Assembly (NCBI GenBank): GCA_001769925.1
Contig: MEPT01000118.1
Span: 34,024 to 49,499 of the forward strand
Length of the DNA: 15,476 bases
DNA from: Bdellovibrionales bacterium RBG_16_40_8
Lineage (GTDB): Bacteria; Bdellovibrionota; Bdellovibrionia; Bdellovibrionales; UBA1609
Direction: 5' to 3'
The notes under the pieces are model-generated. The model was not told where the DNA came from. It made no database searches and saw only the letters and a program-made list of their open reading frames with translations. Of this stretch, positions 1-8,500 are shown piece after piece. The position numbers were made by a program, and so were the translations under genes. Every line of letters begins with the position of its first letter. Within the stretch, counting starts at the first letter, position 1.

Positions 1-414
1 GCCTGCAGGAATTGCATGCAGTGGTTTACAATTGCCCGGCTTAATATCAGCTGATTCACTGCATATTACAGTATCACCAACGTTAAGACCAACAGGCGCT
101 ATAATATACGATTTCAAACCGTCAACATAATGAAGTAAAGCGATTCGGCATGTACGATTAGGATCATACTCAATGGCTACAACCTTCGCCGGAACATTTA
201 TTTTGTCTCGCTTAAAATCAATAATACGATAGCGTCTCTTATGGCCGCCACCCTTATGCCGAACGGTTATCATACCTGTATTATTACGGGCTGCTTTTTT
301 ACGTAGAGATGCCGTTAATGATTTTTCTGGATAGTCTTTGGTAATTTCTTTAAAATCATAACCAGTCATCGCTCGACGGGAGGGCGTAATCGGTCTGAAT
401 GTTTTTACTCCCAT
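1..414 (-). CDS. rplB: 50S ribosomal protein L2 (N-terminal part, cut by window edge)
   Basis: Translating the minus strand from the ATG at 412-414 gives 138 codons of open frame that run off the left edge. The product starts [16 protein letters not shown] and contains the L2 hallmarks [30 protein letters not shown] and [17 protein letters not shown]2 is about 275 aa, so roughly half is present; the C-terminal part near the peptidyl transferase centre lies outside. L2 binds 23S rRNA and helps join the subunits. The start is 3 nt after the rplW stop. Its strong Shine-Dalgarno (GGGAGGA) lies inside the last rplW codons, so translation is probably coupled. Fifth gene of the S10 operon. Nothing odd seen in the visible part. 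Confidence 0.97.
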   Translation of the reverse strand, partial: MGVKTFRPITPSRRAMTGYDFKEITKDYPEKSLTASLRKKAARNNTGMITVRHKGGGHKRRYRIIDFKRDKINVPAKVVAIEYDPNRTCRIALLHYVDGLKSYIIAPVGLNVGDTVICSESADIKPGNCKPLHAIPAG

Positions 415-417
415 ATT

Positions 418-696
418 TTATCCTCCCTCAAAAATAGCAATCTTCTGACCCGGCGCCAAACGCACCATTGCTTTCTTCCAATATTTTACACTACTTGAAC
501 CCATTTTGTTACGAGTAGCACGATCTCTGCAGATAGAAGTTCTTATTGCTATAACTTTAACACGAAACATTTTTTCAACCGCGTTTTTAACTTCGGTTTT
601 TGTAGCCGTCTTATCTACGACAAATGCATAGATCCCGTTCTCTGCCATCATGCTATTTTTTTCAGATATTAAGGGTTTTTTTAATAGTTGACGCAT
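418..696 (-). CDS. rplW: 50S ribosomal protein L23
   Basis: The 92-aa product matches the usual L23 length and pattern: KKPLISEKNS near the start, then TKTEVKNAVEKMFRVKV (residues about 32-48), the region where L23 recognises 23S rRNA. L23 sits at the exit of the peptide tunnel, where trigger factor and SRP dock. The ATG at 694-696 is preceded by GGGAG 7 nt upstream, in the 12-nt gap after rplD. The gene lies between rplD and rplB as in the standard S10 operon. The final codons (encoding EGG) also form the Shine-Dalgarno for rplB. Identification is secure. Confidence 0.97.
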   Translation of the reverse strand: MRQLLKKPLISEKNSMMAENGIYAFVVDKTATKTEVKNAVEKMFRVKVIAIRTSICRDRATRNKMGSSSVKYWKKAMVRLAPGQKIAIFEGG

Positions 697-708
697 TTTT
701 AATCTCCC

Positions 709-1350
709 TTAATTCTTCTCGCTAATTTTTGGACCGCAACGTTTAGCGATGCCATCAAGCGAATCCTTAGAAATAATTGCCGCATTATATTTAAGAAGAT
801 CATAAACGTTCAAACCATCTGTAGAATAATATCTATAATCTTTAAGATTGCGTGTCGCACGCGTCATCTTCAAGTCAGACTTGCCATCAATCAACACAGC
901 CTTTTCAAATCCAATATTTTTTAAATATCCGACAAGCTCTTTGGTCTTACCATCAGCAGATTTCATATCGTCTAAAATAATAATACGCCCACTTCCAAAA
1001 AGATGTGAAAGCACACTTCTTAGCCCAACCTGCTTCATTTTTTTAGGAATTGTGTAGGAATAATCTCTCGGCGTCGGTGGAAAAACCACTCCGCCTCCGA
1101 CATTTAATGGCGATCTGCTTGAACCCTGACGTGCCGACCCAGTACCTTTTTGTTTAAAAGGTTTTTTGCCACCGCCGCTTACTTCGCTTTTATTTTTAGC
1201 TTTGTGCGTTCCCCTGCGGCGAGAGGCAAGCTGCCACTTCACTAGCGAATGGATGACAGCCTTCTTAACTGGCTGCTCAAATATATTAGGGTCAAGCTCT
1301 ACTTGACCAACCTTCTTTTTATCCCAATCGATTATATCTACTTTTGCCAT
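709..1350 (-). CDS. rplD: 50S ribosomal protein L4
   Basis: A 213-aa product with the L4 fold. The extended rRNA-binding loop that reaches the peptide tunnel is at about residues 58-82 and contains GGGKKPFKQKGTGSARQG. The E. coli equivalent reads KPWRQKGTGRAR, so Trp and Arg positions are replaced by Phe, Lys and Ser; these look like lineage differences, not damage. In E. coli L4 also represses its own operon through the S10 leader, which is relevant to the structured leader upstream of rpsJ here, although that role is not shown for this organism. The ATG is only 2 nt after the rplC stop and has no clear Shine-Dalgarno, which suggests that it depends on ribosomes finishing rplC. Confidence 0.97.
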   Translation of the reverse strand: MAKVDIIDWDKKKVGQVELDPNIFEQPVKKAVIHSLVKWQLASRRRGTHKAKNKSEVSGGGKKPFKQKGTGSARQGSSRSPLNVGGGVVFPPTPRDYSYTIPKKMKQVGLRSVLSHLFGSGRIIILDDMKSADGKTKELVGYLKNIGFEKAVLIDGKSDLKMTRATRNLKDYRYYSTDGLNVYDLLKYNAAIISKDSLDGIAKRCGPKISEKN

Positions 1351-1352
1351 AA

Positions 1353-1988
1353 TTACACTTTCGTCAATTTCACAAGCGTGTTTTTTGAGCCAGGAATTGG
1401 CCCACCCACAACGATAACATTTTCATCTGCGATAATATCAAGCACTCGAACATTCTTAACGGTGACAGTTTCATTGCCCATATGCCCAGGAAATTTTTTA
1501 CCTGGCATTACACGACCTGGCCATGTCCTATTGCCTATTGAGCCTGGATGCCTATGAAAGCCAGAACCATGAGATTCAGGTCCGCCAGCTACCTTCCAAC
1601 GCTTTACAACACCAGCAAAGCCACGCCCTTTTGAAAGAGCTGTTGCTTTAACCTTATCTCCAACTTGAAAACTTGCTAGGTCAATTTTTGAACCAACATT
1701 CATACCCTCAGGAATATTCTGCCTAACCTCTCGCACATAATAAGAACCATTTTCAAACCCAGCGGCTTTTAAATGATTTCTTTCTGAAGCTAAAGTTCGC
1801 TTTGCACGTTTAGGCGCAAATGCAACTTGCACAGCAACATACCCATCTTTTTCTTTACTTTTTAGCTGAGAAACTACCATTGGCTCATACTTTAAAATAG
1901 TGGCCGAAATAGATTCACCGCGATCATCATAATAAGTGGTCATGCCCATCTTGAAAGCATAAAGACTTTGTAGTTTTTCTTCGCTCAT
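1353..1988 (-). CDS. rplC: 50S ribosomal protein L3
   Basis: A 211-aa product typical of bacterial L3. Residues 139-172 form the extension that reaches the peptidyl transferase centre and contain SHGSGFHRHPGSIGNRTWPG and PGKKFPGHMGNE. The position equal to E. coli Gln150, which PrmB methylates, is Asn153 here (GSIGN instead of GSIGQ), so that modification cannot occur on glutamine. The ATG at 1986-1988 follows a GAGGT Shine-Dalgarno in the 12-nt gap after rpsJ. L3 is one of the two proteins that start 50S assembly. Standard second gene of the S10 operon. Confidence 0.97.
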   Translation of the reverse strand: MSEEKLQSLYAFKMGMTTYYDDRGESISATILKYEPMVVSQLKSKEKDGYVAVQVAFAPKRAKRTLASERNHLKAAGFENGSYYVREVRQNIPEGMNVGSKIDLASFQVGDKVKATALSKGRGFAGVVKRWKVAGGPESHGSGFHRHPGSIGNRTWPGRVMPGKKFPGHMGNETVTVKNVRVLDIIADENVIVVGGPIPGSKNTLVKLTKV

Positions 1989-2000
1989 TATCTACCTCAA

Positions 2001-2318
2001 TTACACAGCCGTTAATTTTATTTCTACGTCAACCCCAGCAGACAAATCTAATTTCATAAGCTGATCCATTGTTTGTTGAGTTGGCTCTAGAATATCAAGA
2101 AGTCTTTTGTGTGTGAGAATTTCAAATTGCTCGCGAGATTTTTTATCTACATGCGGAGAGCGTAAAACTGTGTATCGATTTATTCGTGTCGGAAGAGGAA
2201 TCGGCCCTGCGACGCGAGCACCTGTACGACGAGCAGTATCTACAATTTCTTTCGTAGATTGATCGAGTAATTTGTGATCAAAAGCTCTGAGGCGTATTCG
2301 AATTCTTTGACTTTGCAT
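2001..2318 (-). CDS. rpsJ: 30S ribosomal protein S10 (NusE)
   Basis: The product from the ATG at 2316-2318 is 105 aa, as expected for S10, and begins [20 protein letters not shown]. It carries the conserved [29 protein letters not shown] region split over residues about 37-67. S10 is part of the 30S head and, as NusE, binds NusB and NusG in antitermination and transcription-translation coupling. The frame stays open to an ATG at 2406-2408, giving a 135-aa version with a hydrophobic leader. I chose the inner ATG because GGAG lies 7 nt before it and the S10 homology begins exactly there. First gene of the S10 operon; a promoter and hairpin precede it. Confidence 0.97.
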   Translation of the reverse strand: MQSQRIRIRLRAFDHKLLDQSTKEIVDTARRTGARVAGPIPLPTRINRYTVLRSPHVDKKSREQFEILTHKRLLDILEPTQQTMDQLMKLDLSAGVDVEIKLTAV

Positions 2319-2370
2319 CTTTATCTCCAATTTTACGCATAGCACGTCACTTTCCGGTAGGGCAGGGACG

Positions 2371-2406
2371 GGGATAAGTATCCATAACATTAATGGACTT
2401 AAACCC
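2371..2406 (-). promoter_or_regulatory. Long imperfect hairpin in the S10 operon leader
   Basis: Read on the minus strand, GGG(TTT)AAGTCCAT and ATGG(AT)ACTTATCCC can pair around the loop TAATGTT. This gives a stem of about 12 bp with a 2-nt bulge and a small internal loop. It lies between the predicted promoter and rpsJ, ending about 50 nt before the ATG, in the place where E. coli has its L4-controlled S10 leader. No U-run follows, so it is not a simple terminator. An L4-binding role is inference from position only. Confidence 0.45.
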
Positions 2407-2440
2407 ATGTAACCTAAGAAAAGGTTTGTGCAAGAAGCCG

Positions 2441-2470
2441 AATATGCCGCTTAAGCGTTTAATTTGTCAA
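2441..2470 (-). promoter_or_regulatory. Predicted sigma-70-type promoter for the S10 operon
   Basis: A perfect -35 box TTGACA (2465-2470) is followed after 18 nt by CATATT (2441-2446), which matches four of six -10 positions. Transcription would start near 2434, leaving a leader of about 115 nt before rpsJ. The -35 box begins 16 nt after the fusA stop codon. The spacer contains the perfect palindrome CGCTTAAGCG. Confidence 0.55.
2448..2457. repeat. 10-bp perfect palindrome inside the promoter spacer
   Basis: CGCTTAAGCG equals its own reverse complement and sits between the -35 and -10 boxes of the predicted S10 promoter. A dimeric repressor or activator could bind it, but a 10-bp palindrome may also arise by chance. 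No matching copy was noticed in the rpoC-rpsL or rplA-rplJ gaps. Confidence 0.35.
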
Positions 2471-2485
2471 AGATAATTTAGAGAA

Positions 2486-4579
2486 TTATCTACCAACATT
2501 ATGAAGTATCTCTTGTTCTATTTTGGGTGGGACCACCGAATACTCCAAAAATTCCATGGTAAATGTTGCCCGACCCTGCGTTAAAGAGCGTAAATCTGTC
2601 GCATAGCCAAACATAGTCTGTAGTGGAACCTCAGCCTCAATTACCTGTGAAACCCCTCTTGGGGTCATATGGTTAACTTTACCACGTCTAGCATTCAAAT
2701 CGCCAATCACCCCACCCATGAATTCTTCTGGCGTAATCACCTCTAATTTGAACATGGGCTCAAGAAGTTGTGATTTTGCCTTTTTCAGTGCTTCACGAAA
2801 CGTATTTGCAGCTGCAATTTTAAAGGCTATAGCCGATGATTCATCTTGTTTTATACTGGCAGAAATTAAAGAAACTCCAACATCTATAAGGGGATAGCCA
2901 GATAATGCTCCAACTTCAGAGCTATCTTTCACTCCATCTCTAACAGCACGCAGAAATTCATCTGTAAGACCCTGAATATTCTTAGTTTTATTGGTAAATT
3001 GAATACCTGCACCGCGTGGCAGTGGTGAAATTTCAATAGTAACCTCTGCAAAGTGGTTCTTACCAGCAATCTCGCGTTGAAAATGGCCTGATGCTTTAAT
3101 CGTATCAGTTATAGTTTCGCGGTACGAAACCATGGGTTTACCAACATTGGCCTGAACCTTAAACTCTCGCAGCATACGATCTACTAGAATTTCAAGATGC
3201 AGCTCACCCATGCCTGAAAGCAGCATTTGCCCAGTTTCAGGATCTGATTTCACATGGCACGAAGGATCTTCTTTTTGCAGACGATCTAGCGCTTGCATCA
3301 TTTTATCTTGATCACCCTGAGATTTGGCTTCAATTGCTACTGATATAACTGGCTCTGGAAATGATATAGATTCAAGCACTACAGGCCGTCTTGTTTCGCA
3401 AAGTGTGTCGCCAGTAGTTGTAAATTTGAGCCCTACTACTGCCCCAATATCGCCTGCTTTTAAAGCCTGAATTTCTTCACGTGAACTTGCATGCATTTTA
3501 ACCAATCGTTGAATTCTCTCTTTTTTGCTTTCTCTGGAAACTAAAAGCTGCATTCCTACATTAATAATTCCTGAATATACGCGAACGTATGTGAGCGACC
3601 CCGCAAACGGATCATTAGCAATTTTAAATGCTAAAGCCGCTACCGGTTCTGAAATGTCAGTTTTGCAAGTAATTTTTTTATCTTCTCGCTCTGGATCAAA
3701 CCCAACTACATCTGGCACATCAAGTGGACTTGGTAAAAAATCGAGTACTGCATCTAGAAGAGGCTGGACACATTTATTTTTAAATGCAGAGCCACACAGC
3801 ACCGGCGTCGCTTTTAATGACAATGTGCCCTTACGTAAGGCGGCTTTTATTTCTGCTGCTGTTATATTTTTACCATCAACATATTTTTCAAGAAGACTAT
3901 CATCAAACTCTGAAACCTTTTCGATAAGCTTTTCGTGATGTGAGTTAGCTATATTCTTCAGCTCATCTGGGATTTCTACCACTTCGAAATCAACGCCGGT
4001 TTGCGATTTAGCCCAAATAAGGGCTTTCATTTCGATTAGATCAACTACTCCTGTAAAATTATTTTCATTACCTATCGGAACGTGAATAACTATCGGGTTC
4101 GCATTTAATTTACTCGCTATTGTACCTACACTCATGGCAAAATCAGCGCCTACTCGATCCATTTTATTTACGAAGCATATTCGCGGTACTTTATGTTTGT
4201 CAGCCTGACGCCAAACAGTTTCAGACTGCGGTTCAACGCCATTAACTCCGTCAAAAACTGCAATCGCCCCATCAAGAACTCTTAATGATCTTTCAACTTC
4301 AATGGTAAAATCAACATGCCCGGGGGTATCAATTAGGTTAATACGGTAATTCTTCCAAAAACACATTGTGGCGGCAGAAGTAATGGTGATGCCACGTTCT
4401 TGCTCTTGAACCATCCAGTCCATAACAGTATTGCCATCGTGGACCTCTCCCATTTTGTGACTTTTGCCTGTATAAAAAAGAATACGTTCGGTTGTGGTGG
4501 TTTTTCCGGCATCGATGTGAGCCATAATACCGATGTTACGTGTAAACTTTAGATCATCGACAAACTTTGGCTCTGACAC
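2486..4579 (-). CDS. fusA: Translation elongation factor G (EF-G)
   Basis: A 697-aa GTPase, normal for EF-G, which moves tRNAs and mRNA through the ribosome and helps RRF recycle it. All GTP-binding motifs are intact: G1 AHIDAGKT (20-27), G2 RGIT (62-65), G3 DTPG (84-87), G4 NKMD (138-141) and G5 GSAFK (263-267). Domains II to V follow at full length, including [10 protein letters not shown] and the C-terminal [15 protein letters not shown]. The start is GTG at 4577-4579. The 9-nt gap after the rpsG stop is CCTTTTTTT and holds no Shine-Dalgarno, so initiation probably relies on ribosomes ending rpsG. Third gene of the str operon; tuf does not follow. Confidence 0.98.
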   Translation of the reverse strand: MSEPKFVDDLKFTRNIGIMAHIDAGKTTTTERILFYTGKSHKMGEVHDGNTVMDWMVQEQERGITITSAATMCFWKNYRINLIDTPGHVDFTIEVERSLRVLDGAIAVFDGVNGVEPQSETVWRQADKHKVPRICFVNKMDRVGADFAMSVGTIASKLNANPIVIHVPIGNENNFTGVVDLIEMKALIWAKSQTGVDFEVVEIPDELKNIANSHHEKLIEKVSEFDDSLLEKYVDGKNITAAEIKAALRKGTLSLKATPVLCGSAFKNKCVQPLLDAVLDFLPSPLDVPDVVGFDPEREDKKITCKTDISEPVAALAFKIANDPFAGSLTYVRVYSGIINVGMQLLVSRESKKERIQRLVKMHASSREEIQALKAGDIGAVVGLKFTTTGDTLCETRRPVVLESISFPEPVISVAIEAKSQGDQDKMMQALDRLQKEDPSCHVKSDPETGQMLLSGMGELHLEILVDRMLREFKVQANVGKPMVSYRETITDTIKASGHFQREIAGKNHFAEVTIEISPLPRGAGIQFTNKTKNIQGLTDEFLRAVRDGVKDSSEVGALSGYPLIDVGVSLISASIKQDESSAIAFKIAAANTFREALKKAKSQLLEPMFKLEVITPEEFMGGVIGDLNARRGKVNHMTPRGVSQVIEAEVPLQTMFGYATDLRSLTQGRATFTMEFLEYSVVPPKIEQEILHNVGR

Positions 4580-4588
4580 AAAAAAAGG

Positions 4589-5062
4589 TTACCAGTTGTA
4601 GTGCGAAAAGGCCTTGTTGGCATCTGCCATTTTGTGCACATCTTCTTTTTTCTTAATGGCACTGCCGCGATTATTGTATGCATCAAGCACTTCTCCGGCC
4701 AGACGAGCTGACATGGTTTTCTCACCGCGCTCTCGTGCATATGTCACAAGCCACTTCATCGCAAGCGCTAACCGCCTGGTTGGACGCACATCTACAGGAA
4801 CTTGATAGGTTGCCCCGCCTACACGACGTGAACGTACCTCTAACGATGGTTTGCAGTTTTCAAGAGCCTTTTTAAACACAGAAATAGGTTCTTCAGCAGA
4901 AACTTTGCCCTTAATTTCGTCTAGTGCCCCGTAAAATATGCCTTCGGCAATACTTTTTCCGCCTTGAATCATTATTTTATTAACAAACTTCGTAACAGTA
5001 ATGTCATTGTAAACCGGATCGGGAGCAATTTCTCTTTTTACGCTTTTTTTTCTACGTGCCAT
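4589..5062 (-). CDS. rpsG: 30S ribosomal protein S7
   Basis: A 157-aa product, the usual size. It starts [20 protein letters not shown] and contains the S7 signature region [20 protein letters not shown] (about 77-96) and [17 protein letters not shown]7 starts assembly of the 30S head and lies near the E site. The ATG at 5060-5062 is preceded by AGAGGT at a suitable distance in the 37-nt gap after rpsL. In E. coli S7 represses the str operon by binding the rpsL-rpsG spacer. The spacer here is short and I see no clear S7-site structure in it. The stop is followed 9 nt later by the fusA GTG. Confidence 0.98.
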   Translation of the reverse strand: MARRKKSVKREIAPDPVYNDITVTKFVNKIMIQGGKSIAEGIFYGALDEIKGKVSAEEPISVFKKALENCKPSLEVRSRRVGGATYQVPVDVRPTRRLALAMKWLVTYARERGEKTMSARLAGEVLDAYNNRGSAIKKKEDVHKMADANKAFSHYNW

Positions 5063-5099
5063 TTTTTACGACCTCTACTCCACTAGTTAAGAAAATTTA

Positions 5100-5480
5100 T
5101 TATGAAGATTTCTTAGGACGTTTTGTCCCATATTTAGAGCGACCACACATTCTATTTTGTACGCCTTGTGTATCTAAAACACCGCGAACGATGTGATAAC
5201 GTACACCTGGCAAATCCTTCACCCGACCACCACGCACCAATACCACTGAGTGTTCTTGAAGATTGTGACCAATACCCGGGATGTAGGAGTTAACTTCAAA
5301 TCCATTTGATAAGCGAACGCGCGCTACTTTTCGAAGCGCTGAATTAGGTTTTTTGGGCGTTGTTGTAAAAACGCGAGTGCATACCCCTCGTCGTTGTGGG
5401 CAACTGGTAAGCGCTGGCGACTTGGATTTTGATTTTTGCAAACGTCGCTGGCTTCTGATTAACTGACTTATTGTTGGCAT
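5100..5480 (-). CDS. rpsL: 30S ribosomal protein S12
   Basis: A 126-aa product with all S12 landmarks: [21 protein letters not shown] and [20 protein letters not shown] followed by PGVRYH. Lys43 and Lys88, the classic streptomycin-resistance sites, are the wild-type residues in the same numbering as E. coli with its Met. Asp89, the residue RimO methylthiolates, is present. S12 lies at the decoding centre and controls accuracy. The ATG at 5478-5480 has AAGGA just upstream. A second ATG 5 nt earlier is out of frame. First gene of the str operon, with a promoter candidate and a hairpin in the gap before it. Confidence 0.98.
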   Translation of the reverse strand: MPTISQLIRSQRRLQKSKSKSPALTSCPQRRGVCTRVFTTTPKKPNSALRKVARVRLSNGFEVNSYIPGIGHNLQEHSVVLVRGGRVKDLPGVRYHIVRGVLDTQGVQNRMCGRSKYGTKRPKKSS

Positions 5481-5541
5481 CTCATCCTTACTCTTTCTTT
5501 CATTTTCGTTTACGCACTGCTTTACTTACGCTTATTGTCGA

Positions 5542-5562
5542 GGCCAAGAAACTATCTCGGCC
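5542..5562 (-). other. Stem-loop in the rpoC-rpsL gap
   Basis: On the minus strand GGCCGAGA and TCTTGGCC pair as 8 bp (one G-U) around the loop TAGTT. No T-run follows, so it is unlikely to be an efficient intrinsic terminator. It overlaps the -10 region of the weak promoter candidate here. An RNA-processing site or a leader element for the str operon are the likely alternatives. Confidence 0.45.
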
Positions 5563-5577
5563 CTTAAATTTTGTCAA
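5549..5577 (-). promoter_or_regulatory. Possible promoter for the str operon
   Basis: A perfect TTGACA (5572-5577) lies 5 nt after the rpoC stop. With a 17-nt spacer the -10 position is TAGTTT, only three of six matches. The -35 is convincing and the -10 is not. A near-identical TTGACAAA element lies just after the fusA stop, which supports the idea that both gaps carry internal promoters. Confidence 0.35.
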
Positions 5578-5582
5578 CTTTG

Positions 5583-8500
5583 CTAATTAGCATGTACTCC
5601 TTCTGTCGTCGCGGTGTGGTTCCCTAGGCCAGGTAATGAGGCTGTTGGCACGGTTTCAGCCTCCTTAACCGTTACCTTCCAGCGTTTATATGACTGCACG
5701 CCCGTACCCGCTGGGATCAAACGACCCATAATTATATTCTCTTTAAGACCCCGCAAGTTGTCTGAACGCGACTGAATCGAAGCCTCTGTAAGCACTTTTG
5801 TGGTTTCTTGGAATGAAGCCGCTGAGATCCAACTTTCGGTGCTAAGAGAAACTTTAGTTATTCCTAAAAGGAGTGGCTCTGCTAGCGCTGGTTTACCACC
5901 CTCTTTAATTATAGCTTCGTTGGCTTCTTCAAAAACCATGCGGTCAACATTTTCTCCTGCGATGAAGAGAGTATCTCCTGCATCAAGAATAGAAACTTTT
6001 CGCAGCATTTGTCTTACAATTGTCTCAATGTGCTTATCGTTAATAGACACACCTTGTAGACGGTAAACTTCTTGCACTTCGTTAAGAAGATAGGCAGCAA
6101 GCTCTTTATCTCCGAGAACACGCAAAATATCATGTGGGCTAATTGGGCCATCCATTAATGGTTCTCCGGCCTTAATAAATTCGCCTTCACGAACGGTTAC
6201 GTGTTTACCTTTTGGTATTAAATATTCTTTTTGCTCGCCAATTTCTGGAGTTATAAGAACGCGCTGTTTACCTTTTATATCTTGGCCAAATGTTACATAG
6301 CCGTCGATTTCAGAGATAATTGCTACTTCTTTAGGTTTGCGCGCTTCAAATAGTTCTGCAACACGCGGCAATCCGCCCGTAATATCACGAGTCTTTGTTG
6401 TCTGGCGGTGAATTTTTGCAATCACATCACCTGCTGAAACCTCAATTCCATCAGAAACAAGAAGTTGTGCCCCAACTGGCAAAATATATCGTGCTGGTAT
6501 ATCACGATTTGGTAAAAATAGTGCCTTACCACTTTTATCAGTAACCATAACAGTTGGTTTAGCATCGGCGCCCTTAGTGTCAGTGATTACTTTTGTCGAA
6601 AATCCGGTAACAGCATCAACCTGCTCTGCCATGGTTACACCTTCTTCGATGTTCTCGAAGCAAAGGTTACCAGATACATCAGCTATAATCGGATTCGAAT
6701 AGGGATCCCATTCCGCAAGAATATCACCTTTTTTAACGGCATCGCCGTCTTTCATATTTAGTACAGAACCATATACAAGTCTGAATCTTTCACGCTCTCG
6801 ACCGCTATTGTCGACAATAACGACTTCACCGTTACGACTTAATATAGTTAATTTGCCTGCTTTATTTTTAACCGCATTCACATCATGAAACTTAACTGTA
6901 CCATCATGGCGCACAGTATGAACCGATTGTTCAACTGCACGTGATGCCGCTCCACCCAAGTGAAAGGTACGCATAGTAAGCTGCGTTCCTGGTTCACCGA
7001 TTGACTGAGCAGCTATAATACCTACAGCTTCTCCCAAATTAACAATACTACCGCGAGCCAGATCGCGACCGTAACATTTTACGCAAACACCGCGTTCAGC
7101 TTTACATGTCAAAACAGAACGAATATTAACTTTTTCAATTCCTGCTTCGTCAAGTTTTCTAACTACGTCTTCAGTTACCTCTTGATTTTTGTCGACAATA
7201 ATTTCATTTGTATATGGATCAATGACTACTTCGAACGCCACTCGACCTAGAATACGATCGCCGATAGCCTGAATAACTTCTCCACCTTCAAGAAGCGGAG
7301 TAATATTCATACCGTCAGCTGTACCGCAATCTACTTCTGTAACAATAACGTCTTGAGCGACATCTACCAATCTACGCGTTAAATAACCAGAGTTTGCTGT
7401 CTTTAGCGCCGTATCTGCTAGACCTTTACGCGCGCCGTGAGTGGAGATGAAGTATTGAAGAACTGTCAAACCCTCACGAAAATTGGCGGTAATAGGAGTT
7501 TCAATAATTTCACCTGATGGTTTTGCCATCAATCCCCGCATTCCAGCGAGCTGGCGAATTTGTGCAGCACTACCTCTGGCGCCTGAATCTGCCATAATAA
7601 AAATAGGATTAAAACTTGCTGTCTCAACTTCTTTACCGTCAACAGAAAATTTTTGTGTTTCAAGGTTGGCCATCATTTCTTTAGCCACTTTATCTGCGGT
7701 CTGCGCCCAAATATCTACAACCTTATTGTAGCGCTCACCGTCTGTTATTAGACCCTCGTCATACTGCTGTTGAATTTCAAGAACTTGTTTTTCTGCATCT
7801 TTAAGAAGCTTTTCTTTACTTGCAGGGATAATCATATGATCAATGCAAATTGAAATACCTGCTCTGGTTGAATACTGAAAACCCAAACGCATAAGTTTAT
7901 CAGCTAGAATAACCGTAGCCTTGGCGCCCGCCAGACGAAATGACGAGTCGATAAGACCAGCTATTGTTTTCTTATTCATAACTCTGTTAACAAGTTCAAA
8001 CGGAACTTCTTTCGGCACAATATCACTTAGAATGGCACGGCCGACGCTAGTTTCTTGAAGTTTTCCGTGAATTCGAACCTTACATGCGGATTGCAAATCA
8101 ACTTTGCCAGAATCAAAAGCATAAATTACTTCTTCAATATCACTGAACACACGCCCTGTGCCACGTGCACCTACACGAATACGTGTCATCCAGTAAATAC
8201 CGAGAACAATATCTTGTGACGGATTGATGATCGGTTTACCGTTGGCGGGACTTAAAATATTATTAGTAGACATCATTAGTACGCGTGCCTCAACTTGAGC
8301 TTCAACAGATAGCGGCACATGCACAGCCATTTGGTCACCATCAAAGTCTGCATTAAATGCCGTACAAACAAGAGGGTGAAGCTGAATAGCTTTACCTTCA
8401 TGCAAAACGGGCTCAAAGGCTTGAATGCCGAGTCGGTGAAGTGTTGGCGCACGGTTTAATAGCACAGGATGCTCTTTCACAACTTCAGAAAGAATATCCC

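Noticed and set aside
848..1557. Plus-strand open frames at 848-1057 and 1249-1557 (69 and 102 codons)
   Set aside because: They lie opposite rplD and rplC, have no recognisable protein features, and are shadows of strongly conserved genes.
3525..3938. 137-codon plus-strand open frame opposite fusA
   Set aside because: Low-complexity Ser-rich product with no family resemblance, antisense to a fully conserved EF-G; no ribosome binding site was recognised.
4580..4588. T7 run between rpsG and fusA as a terminator tail
   Set aside because: No stable hairpin precedes it, and termination here would silence the essential fusA.
4549..4740. Minus-strand 63-codon frame bridging rpsG and fusA
   Set aside because: Out of frame with both genes, and its product is unlike any known protein; the two flanking genes explain the sequence.
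5100..5480. Possible streptomycin resistance change in S12
   Set aside because: Lys43 and Lys88 are unchanged.
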